A DNA stretch of 64,000 bases from Pseudomonadota bacterium (GTDB taxonomy: Bacteria; Myxococcota_A; UBA796; GCA-2862545). Every line of letters begins with the position of its first letter. Position 1 is the first letter of the stretch. The position numbers were made by a program, and so were the translations under genes. Location of the stretch: NCBI GenBank assembly GCA_005776945.1, contig SXOB01000039.1, positions 1 through 64,000 on the forward strand, in the 5' to 3' direction. Positions 25,343 to 33,320 of this stretch are shown in pieces. The notes under the pieces were generated by a model. That model was not told the DNA's origin and made no database searches. It saw only the letters and a program-made list of their open reading frames with translations.

Positions 25343-26124
25343 ACCGCCTCCCGAGCTGGCTGATCGTGTGGTGCGCGGGCGTCTACGCATTTCTCCACAT
25401 CCCGATTCTCGTCCTCGTGTTGTTCTCCTTCAACGACAGCAAGTTCTCCGTCGCCTGGGAGGGCTTCACGTTGAAGTGGTACGCGCGGCTCTGGGAGCGC
25501 CAGGACATCGTGGACGGGCTCGTGGCCAGCCTGTGGGTGGCGACGACGAGCACGTTGATCGCGACTGTGCTCGGCACGTTGCTTGCGTTGGCGTTGGCGC
25601 GCGGGGCCTTTCCGGGCCGGCGTTGGCTCGAGATGTTGCTCTACGTGCCCGTCGTCACGCCGGAAATCGTCGTCGGGATTTCGCTGCTCGTGTTGTTCGT
25701 CGCCATGGGCTTGCCGCTGGGATTGACGACGGTCGTCATCGCCCATGTCGCCTTCAATCTCACCTACGTGGTCGTCGTCGTACTTGCGCGGCTTGCTGGG
25801 ATGGACCGCAGCCTCGAAGAGGCGGCCATGGTGCTTGGCGCCGACGAGGTCACGACGTTCTGGCGCATCACGGTCCCGCAGCTCTTTCCGGGCATTCTGT
25901 CCGGCGCGATGCTCGCGTTCACGATGTCGTTCGACGACTACGTGATCACGAGCTTCGTCACGGGGCCGGGATCGGGCACTTTGCCCGTCGTCGTCTACAC
26001 CATGGTTCGGAAGAACATCGAACCGTCGATCAACGCCATCAGCACGCTCGTGCTCGTGGGGACGGTCATCTTGGTCACCCTGGCCGACCGTTGGGGTCGC
26101 AATCGCCCGCTTGCGGGCCCATAG
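25339..26124 (+). CDS. potC: Polyamine ABC transporter permease PotC
   Basis: 261 residues, second permease subunit, with six predicted helices and the EAA motif LEEAAMVLGADEVTTFWRITVPQLFPG. The segment FTMSFDDYVITSFVTGPGS is characteristic of PotC/PotI permeases. ATG at 25339 overlaps the potB stop (ATGA). The TAG stop is 8 nt before potD. Confidence 0.93.
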   Translation: MNRLPSWLIVWCAGVYAFLHIPILVLVLFSFNDSKFSVAWEGFTLKWYARLWERQDIVDGLVASLWVATTSTLIATVLGTLLALALARGAFPGRRWLEMLLYVPVVTPEIVVGISLLVLFVAMGLPLGLTTVVIAHVAFNLTYVVVVVLARLAGMDRSLEEAAMVLGADEVTTFWRITVPQLFPGILSGAMLAFTMSFDDYVITSFVTGPGSGTLPVVVYTMVRKNIEPSINAISTLVLVGTVILVTLADRWGRNRPLAGP

Positions 26125-26132
26125 GAGACGTC

Positions 26133-27281
26133 ATGAAGAAGCGGGACGAGGCAATGGCCCTTTGGGCCGATTTTACGGACGGGCGGGTCGATCGGCGCGC
26201 CTTCGTCCTGCAAGCGTTGGGCTTGGGCGTCTCGGCGTCGACGCTTGGGGCCGTGCTCCAGGCGTGTGGCGGCGGCGCGTCGGCCCCTGAGGGCTCCGTG
26301 GCCGGTCCCGCTTCTGCGGTCGAGCCGCCGATCGCTGGCGAGCTCCGGATCTACAACTGGTCGGACTACATCGCCGAGGACACCGTCCCCGCCTTCGAAA
26401 AGGAGACGGGCGTCAAGGTCATCTACGACATGTACGAGTCGAACGAAGAGCTGCTTGCGAAGCTTCAAATCGGGGGCGGCGGCTACGATCTCGTGGTTCC
26501 GACCGGCTACATCGTCGAGGTCCTCGCCGCCCAGAGTCTGCTCGCGCCGTTGAACAAGGCGTGGTTGAAGAACTTCGGCAACGTCGCGGCCTCGTTCCAG
26601 AACCCGGCCTTCGACACTGGCAACAAGTTCTCGATTCCTTGGCAGTGGGGAACGACGGGCATCGCCTGGCGGACGGACAAACTCGCGGCGGCGCCGGATT
26701 CGTGGGCCGTGTTCCACGACGCGCAGTTCAAGGGCAAGATGACGCAGATGGACGACTCTCGCGACGTCATTGGGTCGTGGCTGAAGTTCCGCGGCAAGTC
26801 GCTGAATTCGACGTCGGCCGAGGAATTGGCGGCCGCCAAGGCGGACGCGATGGCGGCGAAGGCGCTGCTGAAGGCCTACCTGTCGGCGCCGGTCAAGGGG
26901 CAACTCGTCAGCGGCGACGTTTGGATCGCGCAGCTGTGGAACGGCGACACGATGCAGGCGAAAGCGGAGCAACCGGCGATTGGCTACGCCGTCCCCAAAG
27001 AGGGTGCGGGCATCTGGCTCGATTCGCTCGTCATCCCGCGCGACGCGCCCAACGCGCGCGCAGCGCATGCCTTCATGGACTTCATCTTGCGGCCGGACGT
27101 CGGCGCCGCGCTTTCCACGTTCACCGGCTACGGCACGCCGAATCAGGCCGCGATGGCCGTGATGACGGACGCGGTGCCGTACCCGACGGCCGAGGAGCTT
27201 GGACGCCTCGAATACCAAAAGGATTTGGGCGCCGCGACGGCGTTGTGGGACCAGATCTGGACGGAAATCAAGGCGGGGTAG
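26133..27281 (+). CDS. potD: Polyamine-binding lipoprotein PotD with twin-arginine leader
   Basis: 382-residue periplasmic binding protein. Mature part begins GELRIYNWSDYIAEDTVPAFEKE, typical of PotD/PotF, including the conserved Trp-Ser-Asp-Tyr that lines the amine pocket. The leader has R21-R22 in DRRAFVLQALG and a lipobox LQAC with Cys45, so it looks like a Tat-exported, lipid-anchored protein. ATG at 26133 is preceded by GGAG. Ligand cannot be fixed from sequence. Spermidine, putrescine or another cationic amine is likely, and the downstream transaminase operon supports this. Confidence 0.9.
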   Translation: MKKRDEAMALWADFTDGRVDRRAFVLQALGLGVSASTLGAVLQACGGGASAPEGSVAGPASAVEPPIAGELRIYNWSDYIAEDTVPAFEKETGVKVIYDMYESNEELLAKLQIGGGGYDLVVPTGYIVEVLAAQSLLAPLNKAWLKNFGNVAASFQNPAFDTGNKFSIPWQWGTTGIAWRTDKLAAAPDSWAVFHDAQFKGKMTQMDDSRDVIGSWLKFRGKSLNSTSAEELAAAKADAMAAKALLKAYLSAPVKGQLVSGDVWIAQLWNGDTMQAKAEQPAIGYAVPKEGAGIWLDSLVIPRDAPNARAAHAFMDFILRPDVGAALSTFTGYGTPNQAAMAVMTDAVPYPTAEELGRLEYQKDLGAATALWDQIWTEIKAG

Positions 27282-27299
27282 GGCCGACGCCGCCCAACC

Positions 27300-27926
27300 T
27301 CACGTCCCGTCGGCGCTGAAGTGCTGCCAGTCCTTGGCTGACCTCCAGTCGCCGCCCCAGCGCCATCCGGCGTCTTTGAACGCGCGGACGGCGGGTTCGT
27401 CGGGCCGCATCATGCCGGGCTGCGGTTGGGTGCGGTCCGCGAAGGGCCCGCCCGCCGCGGGCGACACGCGGGGGGGGTGGCCCGGGCGGACGAAGGGGTT
27501 CCACAGCGGGTTGACGTCGATGGCGCGCCCGCTTGCGTGCGTCGACCAGCTTCCGGGCACGCCGGTCTTCGGCCGGCAGTTGAACGCGGACGTGTTGTTC
27601 GCGACCATGCTGGCGTCGTCGTTCCCGGCAAAGGTCTCGATCGGGCGCATCGACGCGATAGGAAAGCGCTGGTCCCACAGGGCGCGGAAGGCCGTCTCCG
27701 TCGCGACCGCCATGTCGCGGTGGACGACGAGAATGCCTACGGCCGTGGACCCGTCAGGCAGCCAGTGCCCAATCTCCATCTTCACGAGTTCGTCGAGGCC
27801 CACGGGGCAGCCTGGGCGCCAGGCCGACGGCGTCATGGCGGCGCGGTCGGCGTCCGAAAGGGGCGCCGAGCGGACGACGAACGGGGCGTCCGCGGCCAGG
27901 GCAATGGCCCAGGCGAACGCGATCAC
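27300..27926 (-). CDS. Exported M15-type D-alanyl-D-alanine carboxypeptidase-like protein
   Basis: 208 residues. GTG at 27926 overlaps the preceding stop (GTGA). Short leader MIAFAWAIALAADA. The zinc-peptidase signature SxHxxGxAxD is present as STHASGRAIDVNPLWNPF with H130 and D137, and the distal ligand is H202 in DWQHF preceded by WRWGGDW. This is the M15_4/VanY-like pattern of peptidoglycan endopeptidases or carboxypeptidases. Conserved Cys40 and Cys117 may pair. Works in the periplasm on cell-wall peptides. Convergent with potD. Confidence 0.82.
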   Translation of the reverse strand: MIAFAWAIALAADAPFVVRSAPLSDADRAAMTPSAWRPGCPVGLDELVKMEIGHWLPDGSTAVGILVVHRDMAVATETAFRALWDQRFPIASMRPIETFAGNDDASMVANNTSAFNCRPKTGVPGSWSTHASGRAIDVNPLWNPFVRPGHPPRVSPAAGGPFADRTQPQPGMMRPDEPAVRAFKDAGWRWGGDWRSAKDWQHFSADGT

Positions 27927-28846
27927 TCGGGCGCGACCTGGTCGAAGCCCTCGGGCTCCGGCACGTGGAGGTCCACCAGCAACAAGGCTCCGGGCGCCAG
28001 GCCTCCGCCCCGCTCGACGGCGAGCGACCCGCTGAGCGCGACGAGGAGCCAGTCGTTGGGGCGGGCCCGGGCGGCCGCCGTCGCGACGAAGGGGGGCACG
28101 GGGACGCCAAGCGCCGCCTCGACGCCGCTTGTCGCATGGTGGACGTCGAATCGGACGGCCCCGCCGACGATGGACTCTGGGGCGAGGTTCGCCACCAACT
28201 GGCCGCCGGCGAACCAGTCTTTGGCGACCACACCTCCGTCGAGCTCGACCGTCAACCAGAGCAGGTCGTGGGGGTACACCTCGTTCGCGGTGAACAAGGC
28301 GGTGTAGTCGAGGTCCGGCATGACGAAGGCGCCCGTCCAGGTGCCCCAGGATTCCTGCTCCGTGGCCACGCCAGCGCCGGCCGAAGGCGTCGCCCAGGCC
28401 AGGTCCCAACCGCCGAAGGCAAAGACCTCGGTGCCGTCGTCAAAGGCCCAGCCGGGCTCGATGCCGACGTTCTGACCATTCTGTAGGGCCCAGCCCGTCG
28501 AGAAGGACGGCAGGTAGTTGTCTCGCTCGTCCCACTCTTGCAGGCCGAAGTTGGGCGCGGTCACGCCAAGTCGGACGCGCCCGTGGGTTCGGCCGAGCTG
28601 CACGAAGGCCACTTCCGGAGGGTAGGGCAGGGCGGGCCCCTCGGCCGCTTCGATCGGGTCGAAGTGGACGTCGAGATCGAGCCGGCCCATGACCTGGCCC
28701 GCGCCCATCCGGGCGTTGACTTCGAGTTGGCTCGTCGGGTAAGCGCCGACGCCGTCGCCATCAATCACTGCGCCCGTCGTGAGCCCCGCGCCCACCCAGG
28801 CTTCGGGCTCATTGGCGACGGCCACCGACGCGAACCAGCAGAACAT
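27923..28846 (-). CDS. Porin-like outer-membrane protein
   Basis: 307 residues. Leader MFCWFASVAVA then NEPEAWVG. The body is a series of amphipathic strands with aromatic belts (GAGQVMGRLDLDVHFDP, HGRVRLGVTAPNFGLQEW, DLLWLTVELDGGVV), typical of an outer-membrane beta-barrel. It ends HVPEPEGFDQVAPE rather than in Phe. Specific substrate unknown. It is coupled to the M15 peptidase and divergent from the transaminase operon, with which it shares a repeat-containing intergenic region, so co-regulation with amine metabolism is possible. Confidence 0.68.
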   Translation of the reverse strand: MFCWFASVAVANEPEAWVGAGLTTGAVIDGDGVGAYPTSQLEVNARMGAGQVMGRLDLDVHFDPIEAAEGPALPYPPEVAFVQLGRTHGRVRLGVTAPNFGLQEWDERDNYLPSFSTGWALQNGQNVGIEPGWAFDDGTEVFAFGGWDLAWATPSAGAGVATEQESWGTWTGAFVMPDLDYTALFTANEVYPHDLLWLTVELDGGVVAKDWFAGGQLVANLAPESIVGGAVRFDVHHATSGVEAALGVPVPPFVATAAARARPNDWLLVALSGSLAVERGGGLAPGALLLVDLHVPEPEGFDQVAPE

Positions 28847-28865
28847 CGGGAACCCCTCGGTTGAA

Positions 28866-28906
28866 GCTAACCAACGCTAACCAACGCGGGCGCGTCGGCG
28901 GTTAGC
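28866..28906. promoter_or_regulatory. Direct and inverted GCTAACC repeats in a divergent intergenic region
   Basis: Two perfect tandem copies of GCTAACCAAC (28866-28875, 28876-28885) are followed by the inverted heptamer GGTTAGC (28900-28906). The region lies between the porin-like gene and the transaminase operon. In gene orientation GTTAGC lies 19 and 29 nt before the porin ATG and 7 nt before the transaminase ATG. This may be an operator, tandem promoter elements, or both. Confidence 0.5.
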
Positions 28907-28913
28907 CAGCGCC

Positions 28914-30296
28914 ATGGTCGGTCGGCATGGTGGCCAATGGCCGGGTCCCCGCGTGTCCGAGGCCCTGCGGCGCGGGCGTGGGGACCTGCAGGCGGGGTAC
29001 CGCACCCTGGTCTTCGACGACGCGCGGTCCTCGGGCTCGACGCTGGTAGACCTCGATGGGAACGAGTTTCTTGACCTGTTCTCGAGCTTCGGGTTGGGCG
29101 CGCTTGGCTACCAACACCCCGCCCTCGTCGAGGCGGCCTCGTCGGACGCACATGTGCGAGCGGCGGCGAACCCCACGTCGACGCCCTTTCTGACGACGAC
29201 GGATTGGCTGGATTTCGTCGATGACGTCGTCGCCCACTACGCTCCGCGTGGCATGAGCCAGGCCTTCTTCGTCGATTCTGGTGGCGAGGGCGTCGATCAG
29301 GCCCTCAAGGCCGCCTACCTCCGCCATGGGGAGCGCACGCGGGTCGCAGCGGGGCAGGATCCCAGCCCGCTCGCCCATCCCGACAGATGGGCCGGTTGGC
29401 TCGCGAACGCGGGGTCGCCGGCGGTCGTCCTGAGCTTCGAGGGCGCATTTCACGGGCGCGGTTTGGGGCCGTTGTCGGCGACGCGCAGCCGGCCGATGCA
29501 CAAGGCCGACCAGCCCGCCTTCCCGTGGCCGGTGGCGCCGTTTCCTGCCCTGCGCTGGCCGCTGGAACGCCACGCCGACGAAAATGAACGTGCGACCGAG
29601 GCCAGCCTCGCGGCGGTAGACCGCGTTCTTGGGACGTCGGAGGTGGCGGCCGTCATCGTCGAGCCCATCCAATCGGAGGGAGGCGATCGACATGCGGCGC
29701 CGGCCTTCTTCCAGGGCCTGCGCCGGTTGACGGCGGCGGCGGGCGTCTCGTTGATTGTCGACGAGGTACAGACCGGCGTCGGCCTCACGGGTGAGCTGTG
29801 GGCCACGGACGGGCTGGACCTGCCGTCGCCCCCGGACTTCGTGTGTTTTGGCAAGAAGATGCAGCTGGGGGGCTTTTTCTGCGCGGCCGACGCCTCGATC
29901 ACGCGCTTCGGGCGCCTGTACCAGACCCGGAATGGCGACCGCGCGCGGGCGATTCTCGCGCGGGCGACGCTGGAGACGATTGCCCGGGACGGTCTCTTGG
30001 CCAAGGCCCGTCGGTTGGGCGCCACATTTCTCTCGGGCCTCGTAGCACTTGGCGAGCGATTCCCCGGGCTCGTCACGGAGCCCCGTGGGCGCGGCCTCGC
30101 GTTGGCCTTCGACCTGCCCGACACGGCTCTCCGCGACGCGTTCAATCGAGGAACGCTGCGCCGGGGCGTTTTTACCACCTACTGTGGCCCTCGGACGGTC
30201 CGGCTGCGGCCCCACCTCATCCTCACGGAGAGCGAGATCGATCAGGCCCTGGCCGTGTTTCATGACACGTTGACGGAACTCGCTTGCGCGACGTGA
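28914..30296 (+). CDS. GABA-transaminase-like class III aminotransferase (paralogue 1)
   Basis: 460-residue PLP enzyme, closest in motif pattern to the mitochondrial-type 4-aminobutyrate aminotransferase: GAFHGRGLGPLSATRS, VIVEPIQSEGGDRHA, IVDEVQTG, and the PLP-lysine block FGKKMQLGGFF with K314-K315 (the second Lys is the expected Schiff base). It should transfer an omega-amino group from GABA, beta-alanine, lysine or a polyamine-derived amine to 2-oxoglutarate. ATG at 28914 is preferred because the N-terminal GPRVSEALRR matches the family lead-in. First of six coupled genes; its stop overlaps the next GTG. Confidence 0.87.
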   Translation: MVGRHGGQWPGPRVSEALRRGRGDLQAGYRTLVFDDARSSGSTLVDLDGNEFLDLFSSFGLGALGYQHPALVEAASSDAHVRAAANPTSTPFLTTTDWLDFVDDVVAHYAPRGMSQAFFVDSGGEGVDQALKAAYLRHGERTRVAAGQDPSPLAHPDRWAGWLANAGSPAVVLSFEGAFHGRGLGPLSATRSRPMHKADQPAFPWPVAPFPALRWPLERHADENERATEASLAAVDRVLGTSEVAAVIVEPIQSEGGDRHAAPAFFQGLRRLTAAAGVSLIVDEVQTGVGLTGELWATDGLDLPSPPDFVCFGKKMQLGGFFCAADASITRFGRLYQTRNGDRARAILARATLETIARDGLLAKARRLGATFLSGLVALGERFPGLVTEPRGRGLALAFDLPDTALRDAFNRGTLRRGVFTTYCGPRTVRLRPHLILTESEIDQALAVFHDTLTELACAT

Positions 30297-31018
30297 CCAC
30301 GGCGTCTGATTTTGACGTCCTGTACCGTGCGCTCGATGCGGAATTTGGCGCCTTGGGCGAGTTGGAACCTAGATCCGTGCTGCGGGATTGGATGACGGCG
30401 GGCGATCGGTCGACGCCGGTTCGAGGGGTTGTGGCCCGCTGGTTCGGGTTTTTGGCGACCGAGGGCGGGGAGTTGCTTGGGGCGCGCGACGTCTACGGCG
30501 TGATCGACGAAGCGACTGGCGCGGCCGTCACCTTCCTCTCCCACACCTGGGTGGCGCCGCATGCCCGGCGGAGTGGGTGGGGAACGAAGCTGCGTCGGGC
30601 CGCCGTCGGAGCGGTTTCGTCGTGGGTGAAGGGCAGGGGAGGCCGGCCGCCGCAGACGTTTGCGGAAATGGGGCATCGCGACCCCAACGACGTTGCGTCA
30701 AGCACGCGGCTGGACGCCTACGCGCGCGCGGGTTTTCGTGCCTTCGACCCCGCCGGCCTGCCCTATGCGCAGCCGGATTTCTCGGGCGGCGACCGGCCTG
30801 TCCCTTTGTTGGCGATTGTCGATGGCGATGCCGGGGACCCGCAAGTGGCCACGCTGGCGTTGTGCGTCCACCGGACGTGGTTGCCGGGCGCGGCCATCGA
30901 CGCCATCGTCGACCACGTGCGGGGCGCTCGCGAGACGCCGCGCACCGTAGACCTGAACGACCCGGCCTGCCTGCGGGTGCGGGCCCAGCCGCACTACCCA
31001 GCAACTTGGTGGCGTTGA
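30293..31018 (+). CDS. GNAT-family N-acetyltransferase
   Basis: 241 residues. GTG at 30293 overlaps the preceding TGA (GTGA); a TTG nine bases earlier is less likely. The acetyl-CoA binding motif A reads VAPHARRSGWGTKLRRAA (R-x-x-G-x-G). A later AYARAGFRAF segment matches the usual GNAT beta-5/alpha-4 end. The family acetylates amines on small molecules or proteins. Its position between two transaminase paralogues and before an HDAC-type deacetylase suggests that an amine intermediate is acetylated and later deacetylated. The substrate is an inference. Confidence 0.7.
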   Translation: MTTASDFDVLYRALDAEFGALGELEPRSVLRDWMTAGDRSTPVRGVVARWFGFLATEGGELLGARDVYGVIDEATGAAVTFLSHTWVAPHARRSGWGTKLRRAAVGAVSSWVKGRGGRPPQTFAEMGHRDPNDVASSTRLDAYARAGFRAFDPAGLPYAQPDFSGGDRPVPLLAIVDGDAGDPQVATLALCVHRTWLPGAAIDAIVDHVRGARETPRTVDLNDPACLRVRAQPHYPATWWR

Positions 31019-32400
31019 TGGATACCGTCATTCCCGAAGAGCCCGATGGCGCGCTCGTCACCGGGCGAAGCGAGCGCGGCGACGCGCTGCGCAAGCGTCA
31101 TGGGCGTACGATGGATGCGGCGACCATTCACGTCTACCAGGACGTCGGCGCGAGCCGGGGAAACTACCTCGTTGACGTCGACGGCAACGTGCTGCTCGAC
31201 GTGTACGGGCACATCGCCTCCCTGCCGCTCGGCTACGGACACCCGTCGTGGAGCGAGGCGCTGCGGGCGGGAGACTACGATTGGGCGCTTGCCCACCGCC
31301 CGGCACTTGGCGTGGCGCCGCCGGCACCTTGGGTCGACCTCGTCGAACGGGCCTACTTGTCCGTTGCGCCGTCCGGCCTGGATCGCCTCCTTCTTGTCGG
31401 GTCGGGCTCTGAAGCCGTCGAAAATGCGATCAAACTCGCGTTCCTGGCCAAAGTAGGCGCCGTCCGTGGCACGGCGGCGGGATTGTCCGACGCGTTGGCC
31501 GCGATGGCGAATCAGCAGGAGTTGCCGAATCGCCTCGGGATCGCGAGTTTCGAGGGAGGCTTCCACGGTCGAACGCTGGGTTCCTTGTCCGCGACGCGAA
31601 GCCGTCCGCTGCACAAGCTCGACTTTCCGGCCTTCGCGTGGCCCGTCCTTCCTTTTCCTGCGTTGCGTTTTCCCCTCGACACCTTTGCGGCGGAAAATGC
31701 CGCCTCGGAGGAACGGGCGTTGGCGGCTGCGGAGGCGCTGTTCCGACAGGGGACGTGCGCTGGCGTAATCGTGGAGCCGATTCAGGGGGAGGGAGGCGAC
31801 CGACACGCCAGCCCATCCTTCTTCCAGCAGCTTCGAACGCTCGCTCGGACCTACGGGGTGTTGTTCCTCGTCGACGAGGTGCAGACTGGTGGCGGGGCGA
31901 CAGGGACGTTCTGGGCCCATGAAGCGTGGGGCCTTGCGGACCCGCCCGACTTCGTCGTGTTTTCCAAGAAGTTGCAGCTCGGAGGCGTGTTCTTCGCGTC
32001 CACACATGCGCCGTCGTCGTCCTACCGCATCTTTCAGACTTGGCTCGGCGACCCTTTTCGTGCGGCCCAGTGGGACGTCTGCTGGCGGGTCATCCAGCAC
32101 GAGCGCCTGATGGAGCAGGTCGTCCGCGTGGGACGCGCGCTCGGCCAGGAGTTGGAGCGGCTCGTGGAGCGATGGCCGAGGCACCTGTCGTCGCCTCGGG
32201 GCGCCGGCACCTTCCGGGCCGTCGATTGCCGTGACACGGCGCATCGCGACACCGTGGTGGCGCGCGCCCGCGCGGTGGGCCTTGAAATTGGGGGCAGCGG
32301 GGAGCGGAGCTTGCGTTTCCGCCCGGCGCTCGTCTTTGGGCGCCGTCATGCCGAGGAAGCGGTGGGGCTGCTCGAGGCCGCCGTGGCGAGCGCGTCGTGA
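31018..32400 (+). CDS. GABA-transaminase-like class III aminotransferase (paralogue 2)
   Basis: 460 residues, homologous along its length to the gene at 28914. It has the same blocks: SRGNYLVDVDGNVLLDVYGH, GGFHGRTLGSLSATRSRP, VIVEPIQGEGGDRHA, LVDEVQTGGG, and FSKKLQLGGVFF with K317-K318. It is closer to animal GABA-T than paralogue 1 is, for example FQTWLGDP, absent from paralogue 1, and GERSLRFRPALVF. Start ATG at 31018 shares one base with the preceding stop (TGATG). The two copies, separated only by the acetyltransferase, probably act on different amine donors or successive amino groups. Confidence 0.88.
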   Translation: MDTVIPEEPDGALVTGRSERGDALRKRHGRTMDAATIHVYQDVGASRGNYLVDVDGNVLLDVYGHIASLPLGYGHPSWSEALRAGDYDWALAHRPALGVAPPAPWVDLVERAYLSVAPSGLDRLLLVGSGSEAVENAIKLAFLAKVGAVRGTAAGLSDALAAMANQQELPNRLGIASFEGGFHGRTLGSLSATRSRPLHKLDFPAFAWPVLPFPALRFPLDTFAAENAASEERALAAAEALFRQGTCAGVIVEPIQGEGGDRHASPSFFQQLRTLARTYGVLFLVDEVQTGGGATGTFWAHEAWGLADPPDFVVFSKKLQLGGVFFASTHAPSSSYRIFQTWLGDPFRAAQWDVCWRVIQHERLMEQVVRVGRALGQELERLVERWPRHLSSPRGAGTFRAVDCRDTAHRDTVVARARAVGLEIGGSGERSLRFRPALVFGRRHAEEAVGLLEAAVASAS

Positions 32401-33320
32401 CCCTGCACGTCGCCTGGTCGCCGCACTACGAGGCCCCGCTTGGCGACCACGTCATGCCGATCGGGAAATTCCGACGGGTCGCAGAAGGCCTGACGGCGGA
32501 CGTGAATTGGCTGGAGGTGACCCCCGTCACGGACACCGATCTTCTGCGCGTCCATACGGAGGCCTACGTGCGCGCCGTCGCGACGGGGGAGCCGCGGGCT
32601 CTGGCCGAATCCCAGAAATTTCCGTGGTCGCCCACGTTGGCGACATCGGTTCGGTGGACCTCGGGTGGGTGTGTGGCGGCCGCGGAAGCGGCGATGCGCT
32701 GGGGTGTGGCTGGCAACCTCGCGAGCGGCTTCCACCACGCCTTTGCGGACCACGGCGAAGGGTTTTGCACCTTTCATGGCCTGATCGTCGCCAGCGAGGC
32801 CATGCGGGCCGGGCGGTGGCCGAATCTCCGCGTGTTGATCGTGGACTGCGACGTCCACTACGGAAATGGCAGCGCATCGCTCGTGGCGTCGCGTCCGTGG
32901 GCCTACAACCTGTCCATCTATGGTTGTTGGTACGAAAATAATCGTTCGACCAAGGACGTGACGACCCGGCGCGCCCCGCCGACGCCAAATGCCCGCGCCG
33001 TCGCGCTCGCCAACGGCTCGGGGCGCGACGTGCTCATGTCGGCGCTCGCGGTGGAATTGCCAGCGGCGCTGGCGGCCCACCGACCGGACCTCGTCTGGTA
33101 CCAGGCTGGGGCCGACCCCTACCGCCGTGACCCGTATTCGCCGCTCGATTTGTCGATGGACGACCTCGCGGAGCGGGACGCCGCGGTGTTCGACATCGTC
33201 CGCCGGTCCGGCGTCCCTGTCGCGTGGGTGTTGGCCGGTGGGTACACCGAGCCTATGGACGACGTCGTGGCGATTCATCTCGCGACTGCCCAAGCCGCCC
33301 GCCGGTGGGGTGGGACGTGA
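32397..33320 (+). CDS. Class-IV (HDAC11-like) zinc deacetylase
   Basis: 307-residue member of the histone deacetylase/acetylpolyamine amidohydrolase superfamily. Catalytic His pair H113-H114 (SGFHHAFADHGEGFC). Zinc ligands D152 and H154 in VDCDVHYGNG, and D240 in QAGADPYRRDP. Catalytic Tyr283 is in AGGYTE. The motif spacing resembles HDAC11-like enzymes, which also remove long acyl groups, more than the dimeric acetylpolyamine amidohydrolases. In this operon a role on N-acylated amines is plausible; a protein-lysine substrate is the alternative. GTG start overlaps the previous stop (GTGA). Confidence 0.85.
   Translation: MTLHVAWSPHYEAPLGDHVMPIGKFRRVAEGLTADVNWLEVTPVTDTDLLRVHTEAYVRAVATGEPRALAESQKFPWSPTLATSVRWTSGGCVAAAEAAMRWGVAGNLASGFHHAFADHGEGFCTFHGLIVASEAMRAGRWPNLRVLIVDCDVHYGNGSASLVASRPWAYNLSIYGCWYENNRSTKDVTTRRAPPTPNARAVALANGSGRDVLMSALAVELPAALAAHRPDLVWYQAGADPYRRDPYSPLDLSMDDLAERDAAVFDIVRRSGVPVAWVLAGGYTEPMDDVVAIHLATAQAARRWGGT

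Noticed and set aside
32397-33320. Acetoin utilisation protein AcuC
   Set aside because: Motif spacing and the SIYGCWY and QAGADPYRRDP segments fit class-IV HDACs better, and no acetoin genes are nearby.
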